Shown here in pieces: positions 54,046 through 63,227 of a stretch of 64,000 nucleotides of DNA; the first letter of the stretch is position 1; each line of letters begins with the position of its first letter. The notes beneath the pieces were generated by a model that saw only the letters and a program-made list of their open reading frames with translations, was not told the origin of the DNA and ran no database searches. The translations under genes were made by a program, and so were the position numbers. Origin of the DNA: Mycobacterium asiaticum (GTDB taxonomy: Bacteria; Actinomycetota; Actinomycetes; Mycobacteriales; Mycobacteriaceae); assembly GCF_001673635.1 (NCBI RefSeq), contig NZ_LZMH01000036.1:19727-83726 (forward strand), given 5' to 3'.

Positions 54046-55392
54046 GTGCACGCGGTTGAGCGATACCGCGTGCTGGACGCGCCGCCCGATCGGGTTTTCG
54101 GCAGAGTCGTCGGCTTGGCCGCTCGCTTCTTCGGTGCACCCATGGCGGCGGTCTCGATCGTCGGCCGTAACCGCATCGGATTCGTCGCGGTCCATGGGGT
54201 CGGCGAGGTTCGCCAGATCCCGCGCGGTGCCAATCTGTGCGAGCCTGCGATCGTCACTGGTGACGCCTATTTCGTGCCCGACGCGCTCACGACGTTCCCG
54301 ACAAACCCCTTCGCGCGCGAGCACCGGATCCGGTTCTATGCGTGCGCGCCGATCGTCACTTTCGACGGGCATCGGATCGGCACGGTCGCGGTCATGGACC
54401 ACGAGGCGCGCGAGGCGTCCGGCGACCAGCTTTCGGTGCTCGAGGATCTCGCAGCGATCGTCATGGAGCAGCTCGAGCTTCGGCTCAGTTCCCTGGACGC
54501 GCTGGGGGCCGAGCGACGGCTGCGCGACGCGGCGGAGTACGCGCGCGACGACGCCCGCGTCGACCGCGCGGATGCGCAGCGGGCTCGTGACGAGGCGCGG
54601 CGGGATCGCGACGACGCCCGCCTGGACCGCGACCTCGCGTTGCGGGACCGCGACATCGCCGAGTACGACCGAGACCTTACCGAGGAATACGCGGCGGTCC
54701 TGCAGCAAACGCTGCTTCCGCCGGTGCTGCCTCGCATCGAGGGACTGACGCTGGCCGCGCACTACCATCCGGCTTCGCCGCGGCGGGTGGGCGGGGACTT
54801 CTATGACGTGTTCCCGCTCGGTGACAACCGGTGGGCTTTCTTCGTCGGCGACGTGGAGGGTCACGGCGTCGAGGCCGCGGTGGCGACGTCGCTGATCCGC
54901 TACACCCTGCGCTCGGCCGCGCTGCACTACCGCGACCCGACCTTGGGGCTTGCGGAACTCAACGCGGTGCTGATGCGCGAGTTGGCTCCCCGGCGTTTCT
55001 GCACCGTCCTGTTCGGGACCTTGGAGCCAGGCGCGGACGGTTGCCGGGTGACGATGGCCACGGGTGGGCATCCACCCGCACTACTGCTGGATCCCGCCGG
55101 TGGTGCGGAAGAGGTGCGATCTCGCGACGGGATGCTGGTCGGCATGATCGAGAATGCGGTGTTCGACGCCTGCGTCATCCAGTTGCGACCGGGGCAGACC
55201 CTGCTGTTTTACACCGACGGGATCGTCGAGGCCCGCCACGCCGCGGCGCCGTTCGACCAGGACAATTTGGCTGCCTTCGTTGCCGAACGGGCGAGGCTGG
55301 GCGCGCTGGGTCTCGTCGAAGAACTGACGATGTTGATCCCGAAACTGCGTCCCGACGACGACGTCGCGCTGCTGGCGATTACCGCCTCGTGA
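54046..55392 (+). CDS. GAF sensor - coiled coil - SpoIIE/RsbU-type phosphatase
   Basis: Protein of 448 residues. A GAF domain covers residues 1 to about 150 (RYRVLDAPPD onwards, AAVSIVGRNRIGFVAVHGVG). A highly charged coiled coil at about 158-214 is built from repeated RDxA/DRD units. A PP2C-type SpoIIE phosphatase starts at about 230, with metal-site motifs GGDFYDVF, VGDVEGHGVEAA, TDGIVEAR and DDDVALLAI. It likely dephosphorylates an anti-sigma-factor antagonist. GTG 54046 is the first standard start, yet the frame is open upstream and in-frame SDAETARV looks like GAF N-terminal sequence, so a non-standard upstream start or a lost start is possible. Confidence 0.85.
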   Translation: MHAVERYRVLDAPPDRVFGRVVGLAARFFGAPMAAVSIVGRNRIGFVAVHGVGEVRQIPRGANLCEPAIVTGDAYFVPDALTTFPTNPFAREHRIRFYACAPIVTFDGHRIGTVAVMDHEAREASGDQLSVLEDLAAIVMEQLELRLSSLDALGAERRLRDAAEYARDDARVDRADAQRARDEARRDRDDARLDRDLALRDRDIAEYDRDLTEEYAAVLQQTLLPPVLPRIEGLTLAAHYHPASPRRVGGDFYDVFPLGDNRWAFFVGDVEGHGVEAAVATSLIRYTLRSAALHYRDPTLGLAELNAVLMRELAPRRFCTVLFGTLEPGADGCRVTMATGGHPPALLLDPAGGAEEVRSRDGMLVGMIENAVFDACVIQLRPGQTLLFYTDGIVEARHAAAPFDQDNLAAFVAERARLGALGLVEELTMLIPKLRPDDDVALLAITAS

Positions 55393-55404
55393 TCGCGGGG
55401 GCGC

Positions 55405-56154
55405 TTATTCGGCGGACTCGCCCTCTGATTCGGGTTCGGTTCCGGGTTCGCCCAACAGGGAATCCACTGCGGCGCGGTTGAGCCGGCGGAACGCGCGCCG
55501 GGGCCGGTTGGCGTCCAGGATCGCGGCCTCCAGACTGGCGATGCTCAGCGTGGACTGACCGTTGCCGGATGTGTCGCCGGCGCTGGCCCGCAGCGCGTCG
55601 ACCGCGATCTTCAACGCGTCGGGCAGCTCGGCGTTCTCAGCGTAGGACTCCTTGAGCGCGTTGGTGATCGGCTCGGTTGTACCGCCCATCACCACGAAGT
55701 GCGGCTCGTCGGCGATCGACCCGTCGTAGGTGATCCGATACAGCTCCGGCGGCTTTGTCTCGCCGTAGTGCGCGACCTCGGCCACACACAACTCGACCTC
55801 ATACGGTTTGGCCTGCTCGGTGAAGATGCTGCCCAGCGTCTGCGCATAAACATTCGCCAGCTGGCGGCCGGTGACGTCGCGGCGGTCGTACGCGTAGCCG
55901 CGAGTGTCGGCGAACTGGATGCCGCCGCGCCGCAGGTTGTCGAATTCGTTGAACTTCCCGGCCGCGGCGAAACCAACGCGGTCGTACAGCTCACTGATCT
56001 TCTGCAGCGATCGCGACGGGTTCTCCGCGACGAACAGCACGCCGCCGGCATACGCCAACGCGACCACGCTGCGACCGCGGGCGATGCCCTTGCGCGCGAG
56101 CTCGCTGCGCTCGCGCATCGCCTGCTCGGGCGAGATGAAATACGGGAAACTCAC
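55405..56154 (-). CDS. prcA: 20S proteasome alpha subunit
   Basis: Protein of 249 residues. The N-terminus [20 protein letters not shown] contains the gate segment and the first alpha helix typical of actinobacterial PrcA. It forms the outer rings of the 20S core and docks Mpa. It overlaps prcB by 4 bp (ATGA). The Glu/Ser/Pro-rich C-terminal tail ([14 protein letters not shown]) is disordered. Matches Rv2109c. Confidence 0.96.
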   Translation of the reverse strand: MSFPYFISPEQAMRERSELARKGIARGRSVVALAYAGGVLFVAENPSRSLQKISELYDRVGFAAAGKFNEFDNLRRGGIQFADTRGYAYDRRDVTGRQLANVYAQTLGSIFTEQAKPYEVELCVAEVAHYGETKPPELYRITYDGSIADEPHFVVMGGTTEPITNALKESYAENAELPDALKIAVDALRASAGDTSGNGQSTLSIASLEAAILDANRPRRAFRRLNRAAVDSLLGEPGTEPESEGESAE

Positions 56155-57023
56155 TTCTCACCGCCGTCGGCGTCGGGGCCGAAAGTATCCGCGCGCGAAC
56201 GGCTTTCGATGACATCGCGGGCCAGTTCGGCGATGCGCCGCTCCGCGATGTCGACGGCGCCTTCGGCGTCGATGGTGACCGCCGTGGGGTAGATGCCACG
56301 GACAAGGTCAGGTCCGCCGGTGGCGGAGTCGTCGTCGGCGGCGTCGTAGAGCGCTTCCACCGCCACCCGCAGCGCCGAGTCGGCGTCGGTGACTTGTGAA
56401 TACAGCTTCTTCATCGATGACTTGGCGAAAATCGACCCCGAGCCCACCGACTGGTAGCCCTCTTCCTCGATGTTCCAGCCGCCGGCGGCGTCGAAGGACA
56501 CGATGCGGCCGGCACCCTCCCGGTCGGGAGCGGCGATGTCGTAGCCCACCAGCAGCGGCAGTGCCACCAACCCCTGCATGGCGGCGGGCAGGTTTCCACG
56601 CACCATGATCGCGAGCCGGTTGACCTTGCCGGCGAACGTCAGCGGCACGCCTTCGAGCTTTTCGTAGTGCTCGAGCTCGACCGCGTAGAGCCGGGCGAAC
56701 TCGACGGCGATGGCCGCGGTGCCGGCGATGCCGGTGGCGGTGTAATCGTCGGTGATGTAGACCTTGCGCACGTCGCGCCCGGCAATCATGTTGCCCTGCG
56801 TCGCGCGCCGGTCACCGGCGATCAGCACACCGCCGGGGTATTTCAGAGCGACGATGGTGGTGCCGTGCGGCAATTGGTCGGACACAGCCGCACCGCTGAT
56901 GCTGGCGGGAAGCAGTTCCGGAGCCTGCCGGCGCAAGAAGTCAGCAAACGACGACAGTTCTACGGCCGGGAATCCGGGTCTTGCGGGGTTGGTGGACAGA
57001 CGATCAGGCAACGGCCAGGTCAC
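56151..57023 (-). CDS. prcB: 20S proteasome beta subunit
   Basis: Protein of 290 residues with a propeptide. Autocleavage is expected before Thr55 ([13 protein letters not shown]), which becomes the N-terminal nucleophile. The active-site Asp and Lys are in [10 protein letters not shown] and KVYITDDY context. The propeptide is three residues shorter than the ~57 of M. tuberculosis. It forms the inner catalytic rings. Its start overlaps the pup stop (ATGA). Matches Rv2110c. Confidence 0.96.
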   Translation of the reverse strand: MTWPLPDRLSTNPARPGFPAVELSSFADFLRRQAPELLPASISGAAVSDQLPHGTTIVALKYPGGVLIAGDRRATQGNMIAGRDVRKVYITDDYTATGIAGTAAIAVEFARLYAVELEHYEKLEGVPLTFAGKVNRLAIMVRGNLPAAMQGLVALPLLVGYDIAAPDREGAGRIVSFDAAGGWNIEEEGYQSVGSGSIFAKSSMKKLYSQVTDADSALRVAVEALYDAADDDSATGGPDLVRGIYPTAVTIDAEGAVDIAERRIAELARDVIESRSRADTFGPDADGGEK

Positions 57024-57214
57024 TGTCCGCCCTTTTGAACGTATGCGCGCACGAAGTCCTCAGCGTTCTCCTCGAGGACATCGTCAATCTCGTCGAGCAA
57101 ATCGTCTGTTTCCTCGGTCAGCTTTTCGCGACGCTCCTGGCCCGCGGCAGTGGTGCCGGTGACGTCATCCTCATCGCCGCCGCCACCGCCACGTTTGGTT
57201 TGCTCCTGCGCCAT
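57020..57214 (-). CDS. pup: Prokaryotic ubiquitin-like protein Pup
   Basis: Protein of 64 residues, disordered, with a central helical stretch ([20 protein letters not shown]) that binds the Mpa coiled coil, and C-terminal VQKGGQ. The final Gln must be deamidated by Dop before PafA can ligate it. A KR then glycine run ([12 protein letters not shown]) is at the N-terminus. I chose the ATG at 57214 from the family; the frame is open upstream to 57304. Gap to dop upstream is 115 bp. Confidence 0.97.
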   Translation of the reverse strand: MAQEQTKRGGGGGDEDDVTGTTAAGQERREKLTEETDDLLDEIDDVLEENAEDFVRAYVQKGGQ

Positions 57215-57329
57215 CGCCGCCTCCTGCTTCGTCACGGGCCTTCTGACAGGCCGCGTTGCGTGTCCATCTGCCCGTTGGCTTTTCTCTACCCTACCGGTCA
57301 GCACCGACGTTTCGTCGGTCTAACCAGGT

Positions 57330-58826
57330 CTAGCTCGTGAGTTGCTCCACCAGTTCGACTGCGCTGTTCACCGAATCCAATAGCGCGCCGACATGTGCCT
57401 TGCTGCCACGCAGCGGTTCAAGCGTCGGGATCCGGACCAGCGAGTCGCCCCCCAGGTCGAAAATCACCGAGTCCCAACTGGCCGCAGCGATGTCCGCGCC
57501 GAACCGGCGCAAACACTCACCGCGGAAGTAGGCGCGGGTGTCGGTGGGTGGATTTTCGACCGCGTCCAACACCTGGTGTTCGGTGACCAGGCGCTTCATC
57601 GACCCGCGCGCCACCAGGCGGTTGTACAGGCCCTTGTCCAGCCGCACGTCGGAATACTGCAGGTCGACGAGGTGCAGGCGGGGTGCCGACCAGCTCAAAT
57701 TCTCACGCTGGCGGAAACCTTCCAGGAGCCGCAGCTTGGCCGGCCAGTCCAGCAGTTCGGCACAGTCCATTGGGTCGCGCTCGAGCTGGTCGAGGACGTG
57801 CGCCCAGGTCTCCACTACGTGCGAGGCGCGGGGATCCTTGTCGCGGCTGTCCACCAGCTTGGCTACCCGATCGAGGTAGATCCGTTGCAACGCAAGCCCG
57901 GTGAGCTCCCGGCCGTCGGCCAGGGCCACGGTCTGACGCAGCGAGGGGTCGCGGCTGATGGCGTGGACGGCGTGCACCGGACGGGCCAGGGCGAGGTCGG
58001 TGAGGTCGATGCCCTCCTCGATCAGGTCGAGGACCAGCGCGGTGGTGCCCAGCTTCAGATAAGTCGACGTTTCGGCCAGATTCGCGTCGCCGATGATGAC
58101 GTGCAGCCGGCGGTAGCGGTCCGCGTCGGCGTGCGGTTCGTCGCGGGTGTTGATGATGCCGCGCTTGAGGGTGGTTTCCAGGCCGACCTCGACCTCGATG
58201 TAGTCCGACCGCTGCGAGAGCTGGAAGCCGGCCTCGTCACCCGAGGCGCCGATGCCGACCCGGCCCGAACCCGTCACCACCTGGCGCGACACCAGGAACG
58301 GGGTGAGCCCGGCGATGATGGCCGAGAACGGCGTCTGGCGCGACATCAGGTAGTTCTCGTGTGATCCGTACGACGCGCCCTTGCCGTCGACGTTGTTCTT
58401 GTAGAGCTGCAGCTTTGCCGCGCCCGGCACGCTGGCCACGTGGCGGGCGGCGGCCTCCATCACGCGTTCGCCGGCCTTGTCCCAGATCACCGCGTCCAGT
58501 GGGTCTGTGCACTCCGGCGCCGAATACTCCGGGTGCGCGTGGTCGACGTAGAGCCGCGCCCCGTTCGTCAGGATCATGTTCGCCGCGCCGACCTCATCGG
58601 CGTCGACCACCGGCGGCGGCCCGGCTGAGCGGCTCAGGTCGAAACCGCGTGCGTCCCGCAGCGGCGACTCGACCTCGTAGTCCCAGCGGGTCCGCTTCGC
58701 GCGCTGGATACCCGCGGCCGCGGCGTACGCCAGAACCGCCTGCGTCGAAGTCAGGATCGGGTTAGCGGTCGGGTCGGACGGCGACGAGATGCCGTACTCA
58801 ACCTCGGTCCCGATAATCCGTTGCAT
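57330..58826 (-). CDS. dop: Pup deamidase/depupylase Dop
   Basis: Protein of 498 residues, a PafA paralogue. It deamidates Pup-Gln to Pup-Glu and removes Pup from substrates. N-terminal [10 protein letters not shown] is the Mg/ATP strand. A short Dop-specific loop ([20 protein letters not shown], about 60-78) that PafA lacks is present. [12 protein letters not shown] and [21 protein letters not shown] are shared with PafA. An in-frame stop lies four codons upstream of the ATG, so 58826 is the start. It heads the dop-pup-prcB-prcA unit. Confidence 0.95.
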   Translation of the reverse strand: MQRIIGTEVEYGISSPSDPTANPILTSTQAVLAYAAAAGIQRAKRTRWDYEVESPLRDARGFDLSRSAGPPPVVDADEVGAANMILTNGARLYVDHAHPEYSAPECTDPLDAVIWDKAGERVMEAAARHVASVPGAAKLQLYKNNVDGKGASYGSHENYLMSRQTPFSAIIAGLTPFLVSRQVVTGSGRVGIGASGDEAGFQLSQRSDYIEVEVGLETTLKRGIINTRDEPHADADRYRRLHVIIGDANLAETSTYLKLGTTALVLDLIEEGIDLTDLALARPVHAVHAISRDPSLRQTVALADGRELTGLALQRIYLDRVAKLVDSRDKDPRASHVVETWAHVLDQLERDPMDCAELLDWPAKLRLLEGFRQRENLSWSAPRLHLVDLQYSDVRLDKGLYNRLVARGSMKRLVTEHQVLDAVENPPTDTRAYFRGECLRRFGADIAAASWDSVIFDLGGDSLVRIPTLEPLRGSKAHVGALLDSVNSAVELVEQLTS

Positions 58827-59142
58827 ACCTTGAGCCTAAGCCCGCCGACGATGCGGCCTGCTTGCGGGCCTTCTCGTCCAGCCGGAGCGGACGGGGCACG
58901 CCGTCGGGCGGCGCGTTCGGTCCCGGCCGGGAGGCACCACGATTCTTCGCCGGCTTGGAGCGAGTCCCGGACGGCAACACAACGACAATGTCGCTACAAG
59001 CCGGGCACAGATTGTGGTCCCCTCCCGAGGCGGCCGCGATAGCCCGATCGGCACCGGCCCCGAGGTGACGACCGCACCGTCCCGAGGCGGCCGTGACCGC
59101 CTCAACCCGACGGCCGGCAAAGACCGCCACACGTGCTGCCAC
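58798..59142 (-). CDS. Possible small CxxC protein ahead of dop (doubtful)
   Basis: The only sizeable frame in the 337-bp gap between dop and the Rv2113-like gene. It would encode 114 residues with [11 protein letters not shown] and LCPACSD (a CxxC that could bind zinc), a basic Pro-rich middle, and GC-rich third positions up to about residue 98. It would overlap the dop start by 29 bp. The GTG at 59142 has no good ribosome site. The gap also holds two direct copies of TCCCGAGGCGGCCG (near 59024 and 59081). It may be real, or simply the dop promoter region. Confidence 0.3.
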   Translation of the reverse strand: MAARVAVFAGRRVEAVTAASGRCGRHLGAGADRAIAAASGGDHNLCPACSDIVVVLPSGTRSKPAKNRGASRPGPNAPPDGVPRPLRLDEKARKQAASSAGLGSRYATDYRDRG

Positions 59143-59163
59143 TCGGCGATACAGTGACGCGGC

Positions 59164-60357
59164 ATGAGCCCTTCTCTGCGCTCGCTGGCAGGACGCGCGT
59201 CGGCGACCGACGAGGCCGAAAGCTGGTTTCTGCAGCGCGGTCTGCCGTCGGTGTTGACGACGCGAGGCCGGTGGCGGCGGCTGTGGTCACGGTCGGCTCC
59301 GGTGTTGGCCGCCTACGCCACGTTGCACTGTTGGACGCTCCCGGTGCTGCTGGTCACCGACGGCAAGACGGAAGTCGTCATCGAGGGCTCGCCATCCCCG
59401 CGGGAATGGTTCCTGTTGATTCTCATCGCGTTGGCTCCCGTGGGCATGACGCTGGTCGGCTGGCTGGTGTCCCGGATTCCCAACGGCCGCAACCGCGCAC
59501 TGGCATCAACGGCCGCGATCGCCACCGTGGTAACCGTCATCTTGATCGAAACCGGCCCGTCGCACCTTCCCGATGCGGTCGTGACAGCCGTCGTCTTGAT
59601 GGTCCTCACCGGCTGCGGCGTCGGCTCGGTGATCGGATGGTCGGCTCGCATGACGCTCTCGCACCTCGCGTCAATCGGCGGACTGGCGGTTCGGGCCCTA
59701 CCGGTCGTGCTGCTGACCACGTTGGTGTTCTTCAACGGCAACGTCTGGATCATGGCCGCGACGATCAGCGGTAATCGCCTGGCACTGGCCATCCTTTTCC
59801 TGATAGGCATTGCCGCCGCCTTCGTCGTCTCCGCCACCTCCGAACGCGTCAAGCCGATGTTACGCTCCCCCGCAGCCGTACCGATCGACCGAAAACGTTT
59901 GTCCGACACGCCTTTCGAGGCAATGCCCGATCCACCGGGCAGCCCGCCGTTGAGTCGAGCAGAGCGTGCCAACGTGGTTTTCGTGCTGGCGGCATCGCAA
60001 CTCGCCCAGATCACGGTGGTCGCCGCGCTGACCGCTGGCATCTATGTGACCCTGGGGCTGATCGTGCTCACCCCGGGACTGCTGAAGGACTGGGCGCACA
60101 CCACCGACAACAACTCGACCGTAATGGGGCTGACGGTGCCGGTGCCCGACTCCCTGGTGCATCTCTGTCTGTTCCTGGGGGCGCTGACGTTCATGTACAT
60201 CAGCGCCCGGGCGGCCGGTGATGCCGATTACCGCACGCGCTTCGTCGACCCGTTGATCGACGATCTGCATCTCACCCTGACCGCCCGCAACCGCTACCGC
60301 AATCGCGTGGTCAACGCGCCGGTGACCAGTGTTGACGCCGCTGACCTGGGTGATTAG
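59164..60357 (+). CDS. Multi-pass membrane protein (Rv2113 homologue)
   Basis: Protein of 397 residues with about eight predicted membrane helices, e.g. WFLLILIALAPVGMTLVGWL, AIATVVTVILIETG, ALAILFLIGIAAAFVVSA and LAASQLAQITVVAALTAGIY. An interruption at about 230-265 is a cytoplasmic loop (RSPAAVPIDRKRLSDTPFEA). No enzymatic motif is recognised. It is located in the proteasome neighbourhood but with no known role in it. ATG at 59164. The next gene starts 9 bp after its stop. Confidence 0.85.
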   Translation: MSPSLRSLAGRASATDEAESWFLQRGLPSVLTTRGRWRRLWSRSAPVLAAYATLHCWTLPVLLVTDGKTEVVIEGSPSPREWFLLILIALAPVGMTLVGWLVSRIPNGRNRALASTAAIATVVTVILIETGPSHLPDAVVTAVVLMVLTGCGVGSVIGWSARMTLSHLASIGGLAVRALPVVLLTTLVFFNGNVWIMAATISGNRLALAILFLIGIAAAFVVSATSERVKPMLRSPAAVPIDRKRLSDTPFEAMPDPPGSPPLSRAERANVVFVLAASQLAQITVVAALTAGIYVTLGLIVLTPGLLKDWAHTTDNNSTVMGLTVPVPDSLVHLCLFLGALTFMYISARAAGDADYRTRFVDPLIDDLHLTLTARNRYRNRVVNAPVTSVDAADLGD

Positions 60358-60366
60358 GTTCACCCT

Positions 60367-61008
60367 GTGTCAGCCCCTCAATCGAACTCCGCGGCGCCCC
60401 AACAATCGGGCGACCTTTTCGGGAAACGTTACGGCGAAGTGCTTCTCGTAACCCCCGGGGAGGCGGGTCCGCAAGCCACCGTGTACAACAGCTTCCCACT
60501 CAACGATTGTCCCGACGAGCTCTGGAAGGCGCTTGACCCGCACGCGATCGCTACCGAAAACGGTGCTGCCACAGCACTACTCAACGGTCCGCGCTACTGG
60601 TTGATGAACCGCATCGAAAAGAATCAGCAGGGCCCGCAGATCATCAAGACCTTCGGCGGCATCGACATGCTGCTGCAGGCAACGGTCCTGCTGTCGTCGA
60701 TGAACCCCACCCCTTACACCGTTAATCACGTCAGCCGCCACACCGTCTTCGTCTTCGACGCCGGCCAAGAGATTTACGAACTCCAGGACCCGCACGGCCA
60801 CCAATGGGTCATGCAGACCTGGAGTCAGGTCGCCGACCCCGAACTGTCCCGCAGCGACCTACCCAAGCTCGGTGATCGGCTCAAGCTGCCGGCGGGCTGG
60901 TCCTACCACGCACGGGTGCTGAAGGAAGAGTTGCGCATCGACACCACCACGCAGTCGGCCCAGGTGCTGCAGGACGACCTGACCAACAGCTACTCACTGG
61001 CCAGCTAG
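60367..61008 (+). CDS. Conserved protein (Rv2114 homologue)
   Basis: Protein of 213 residues, soluble, beginning MSAPQSNSAAPQQSGDLFGK. Recognisable segments are NGAATALLNGPRYWLMNRIE and YELQDPHGHQWVMQTWSQV. Homologues in actinobacteria and algae have no assigned reaction that I can support. GTG start at 60367, probably co-transcribed with the membrane protein upstream. Convergent with mpa, with a 106-bp gap. Confidence 0.85.
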   Translation: MSAPQSNSAAPQQSGDLFGKRYGEVLLVTPGEAGPQATVYNSFPLNDCPDELWKALDPHAIATENGAATALLNGPRYWLMNRIEKNQQGPQIIKTFGGIDMLLQATVLLSSMNPTPYTVNHVSRHTVFVFDAGQEIYELQDPHGHQWVMQTWSQVADPELSRSDLPKLGDRLKLPAGWSYHARVLKEELRIDTTTQSAQVLQDDLTNSYSLAS

Positions 61009-61114
61009 TTTCGCCAGTTCGCCATCCAGCTGCGGTGCCGTACGGGGGCCTTTCGCGTCGTAGCCGCATGAGCGCGACGCTAGCCGGGGGTACCGACAAG
61101 CGCCCGAACGCTCC

Positions 61115-62944
61115 TTACAGGTACTGCCCCAGGTTCGACTCGGTGTCGATGGCCCGCGACGCACTCGACGACTTGCCGGTGACCAGGGTGCGGATGTACA
61201 CGATCCGCTCGCCCTTCTTGCCCGAGATCCGCGCCCAGTCATCGGGATTCGTGGTGTTGGGCAGGTCCTCGTTCTCGGCGAACTCGTCGACGATCGAGTC
61301 GAGCAGATGCTGGATGCGCAGACCCGGTTGGCCCGTCTCCAGCACCGACTTGATCGCGTTCTTCTTCGCCCGGTCGACCACGTTCTGGATCATCGCGCCC
61401 GAGTTGAAGTCCTTGAAGTACATGACTTCCTTGTCACCGTTGGCGTAGGTGACCTCCAGGAACCGGTTGTCGTCGATTTCGGCGTACATCCGGTCGACGA
61501 CCTTCTCGATCATCGCCTTGATGCAGAGGCTGCGGTCGCCGTCGAACTCGGCGAGGTCGTCGGCGTGCACCGGCAGCGTCTCGACCAAGTACTTCGAGAA
61601 GATGTCCTGCGCCGCTTCGGCATCCGGCCGCTCGATCTTGATCTTCACGTCGAGGCGCCCGGGCCGCAGGATAGCCGGGTCGATCATGTCCTCACGGTTG
61701 GAGGCGCCGATCACGATGACGTTCTCGAGGCCTTCCACGCCGTCGATCTCCGACAGCAGCTGCGGGACCACGGTGGTCTCGACGTCGGAGGAGACGCCGG
61801 TGCCGCGGGTACGGAAGATCGAGTCCATCTCGTCGAAGAACACGATCACCGGGGTGCCTTCCGACGCCTTCTCCCGGGCGCGCTGGAAGATCAGCCGGAT
61901 GTGCCGCTCGGTCTCACCGACGAACTTGTTGAGCAGCTCGGGGCCCTTGATGTTGAGGAAGTACGACTTCGCTTCGCGCGCATCGTCACCGCGCAGGTCG
62001 GCCATCTTCTTGGCCAGCGAGTTGGCGACCGCCTTGGCAATGAGCGTCTTACCGCAACCGGGCGGGCCGTAGAGCAGCACACCTTTGGGCGGACGCAGCG
62101 CGTACTCCCGGTAGAGCTCCTTGTGCAGGAACGGCAGTTCGACGGCATCGCGGATCTGCTCGATCTGCCGGGTCAGGCCACCGATGTCCTCGTAGCTGAC
62201 GTCGGGAACCTCTTCCAGCACCAGGTCTTCGACCTCGGCCTTCGGGATGCGCTCGAAGGCGTACCCGGCCTTGGTGTCGACCAGCAGCGAGTCGCCGGGC
62301 CGCAGCTTGCGCGGCCGGCTGTCGTCGTTGAGGGCGTCGGGATGCCCTTCGGGCAGGTCCTCGGCGACCAGCGGCTCAGCCAGCCACACGATGCGCTCCT
62401 CGTCGGCATGGCCGACCACCAGAGCGCGATGACCGTCGCCCAGCACCTCGCGCAGCGTCGAGATCTCACCGACCGATTCGTAGGTGCCGGCCTCAACGAC
62501 CGTCAGCGCCTCGTTGAGGCGCACGGTCTGCCCCTTCTTCAGCAGCGACGTTTCGATGTTCGGCGAGCACGTGAGGCGCATCTTGCGCCCGGAGGTGAAC
62601 ACGTCGACGGTCTCGTCGTCATGCGCACCGAGCAGAACGCCGTAACCGCTGGGCGGCTGACCGAGTCGGTCGACTTCCTCGCGCAGCGCCAACAGTTGTT
62701 GGCGGGCCTCTTTAAGAGTTTCCATTAATTTCGAATTGCGCGCGGCGAGCGAGTCGATGCGCGCTTCGAGTTGATGGACATCGCGGGCCGAGCGAGTGGG
62801 GTTCTGGTGTGCAACCGCATTATCGAGTTGCTCACGCAGAACCGCGGCCTCGCGCCGCAGTTGTTCGAGTTCTGCAGCATCTTCGCTGGACAGGGGGATA
62901 TCGCGTGATGTTTTGAATGCTTCAGAACGCTCTGAGTCACCCAT
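61115..62944 (-). CDS. mpa: Mycobacterial proteasome ATPase Mpa (ARC)
   Basis: Protein of 609 residues, an AAA unfoldase that captures pupylated proteins and feeds the 20S core. Order: N-terminal coiled coil (about 20-95) that binds Pup, two OB domains (about 98-245), and an AAA module with Walker A GPPGCGKT (293-300) and Walker B FFDEMDS (369-375). The C-terminus is GQYL, whose penultimate Tyr is needed for docking to the core. A strong GAAAGGAG ribosome site precedes the ATG at 62944. Matches Rv2115c. Confidence 0.96.
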   Translation of the reverse strand: MGDSERSEAFKTSRDIPLSSEDAAELEQLRREAAVLREQLDNAVAHQNPTRSARDVHQLEARIDSLAARNSKLMETLKEARQQLLALREEVDRLGQPPSGYGVLLGAHDDETVDVFTSGRKMRLTCSPNIETSLLKKGQTVRLNEALTVVEAGTYESVGEISTLREVLGDGHRALVVGHADEERIVWLAEPLVAEDLPEGHPDALNDDSRPRKLRPGDSLLVDTKAGYAFERIPKAEVEDLVLEEVPDVSYEDIGGLTRQIEQIRDAVELPFLHKELYREYALRPPKGVLLYGPPGCGKTLIAKAVANSLAKKMADLRGDDAREAKSYFLNIKGPELLNKFVGETERHIRLIFQRAREKASEGTPVIVFFDEMDSIFRTRGTGVSSDVETTVVPQLLSEIDGVEGLENVIVIGASNREDMIDPAILRPGRLDVKIKIERPDAEAAQDIFSKYLVETLPVHADDLAEFDGDRSLCIKAMIEKVVDRMYAEIDDNRFLEVTYANGDKEVMYFKDFNSGAMIQNVVDRAKKNAIKSVLETGQPGLRIQHLLDSIVDEFAENEDLPNTTNPDDWARISGKKGERIVYIRTLVTGKSSSASRAIDTESNLGQYL

Positions 62945-63100
62945 GTTGCGCTCCTTTCCCGCACCAAGGATGGCGTGGCGGATACTTCAACGCTACCGGC
63001 CGGCAGCGTTTGATGTGTGTAGTCAAATGCGGTTGAAAAGTTACAAGTTGGGTCACGCTGGTAATCTCGGCTTCTACTCGGGCCGAGCGAAAGGACTTCT

Positions 63101-63214
63101 GTGACCGCGAAATCCCTAGCCACAGGCCTTCCGGGGGCCGCGGCGACGGGTGCGGCCGACCCGGGTGTGACTTCCGTTGCATTCCCCTGCCTATACCCGT
63201 TTTTTCGCCCCTGA
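63101..63214 (+). pseudogene. Remnant of an MTB12/CFP2-like signal peptide upstream of lppK
   Basis: A GTG at 63101 follows a very good ribosome site (AAAGGA, five bases before). It opens a 37-codon frame reading TAKSLATGLPGAAATGAADPG then VTSVA, close in pattern to the MTB12/CFP2 (Rv2376c) signal peptide but with Pro and Asp breaking the hydrophobic core. It ends at TGA 63212-63214, and the next in-frame residues are ALPLD, also reminiscent of CFP2 (PLPLD). LppK belongs to the same MTB12-like family. It may be the remnant of a tandem copy or a translated leader of lppK. Confidence 0.45.
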
Positions 63215-63227
63215 GCCCTGCCGCTGG

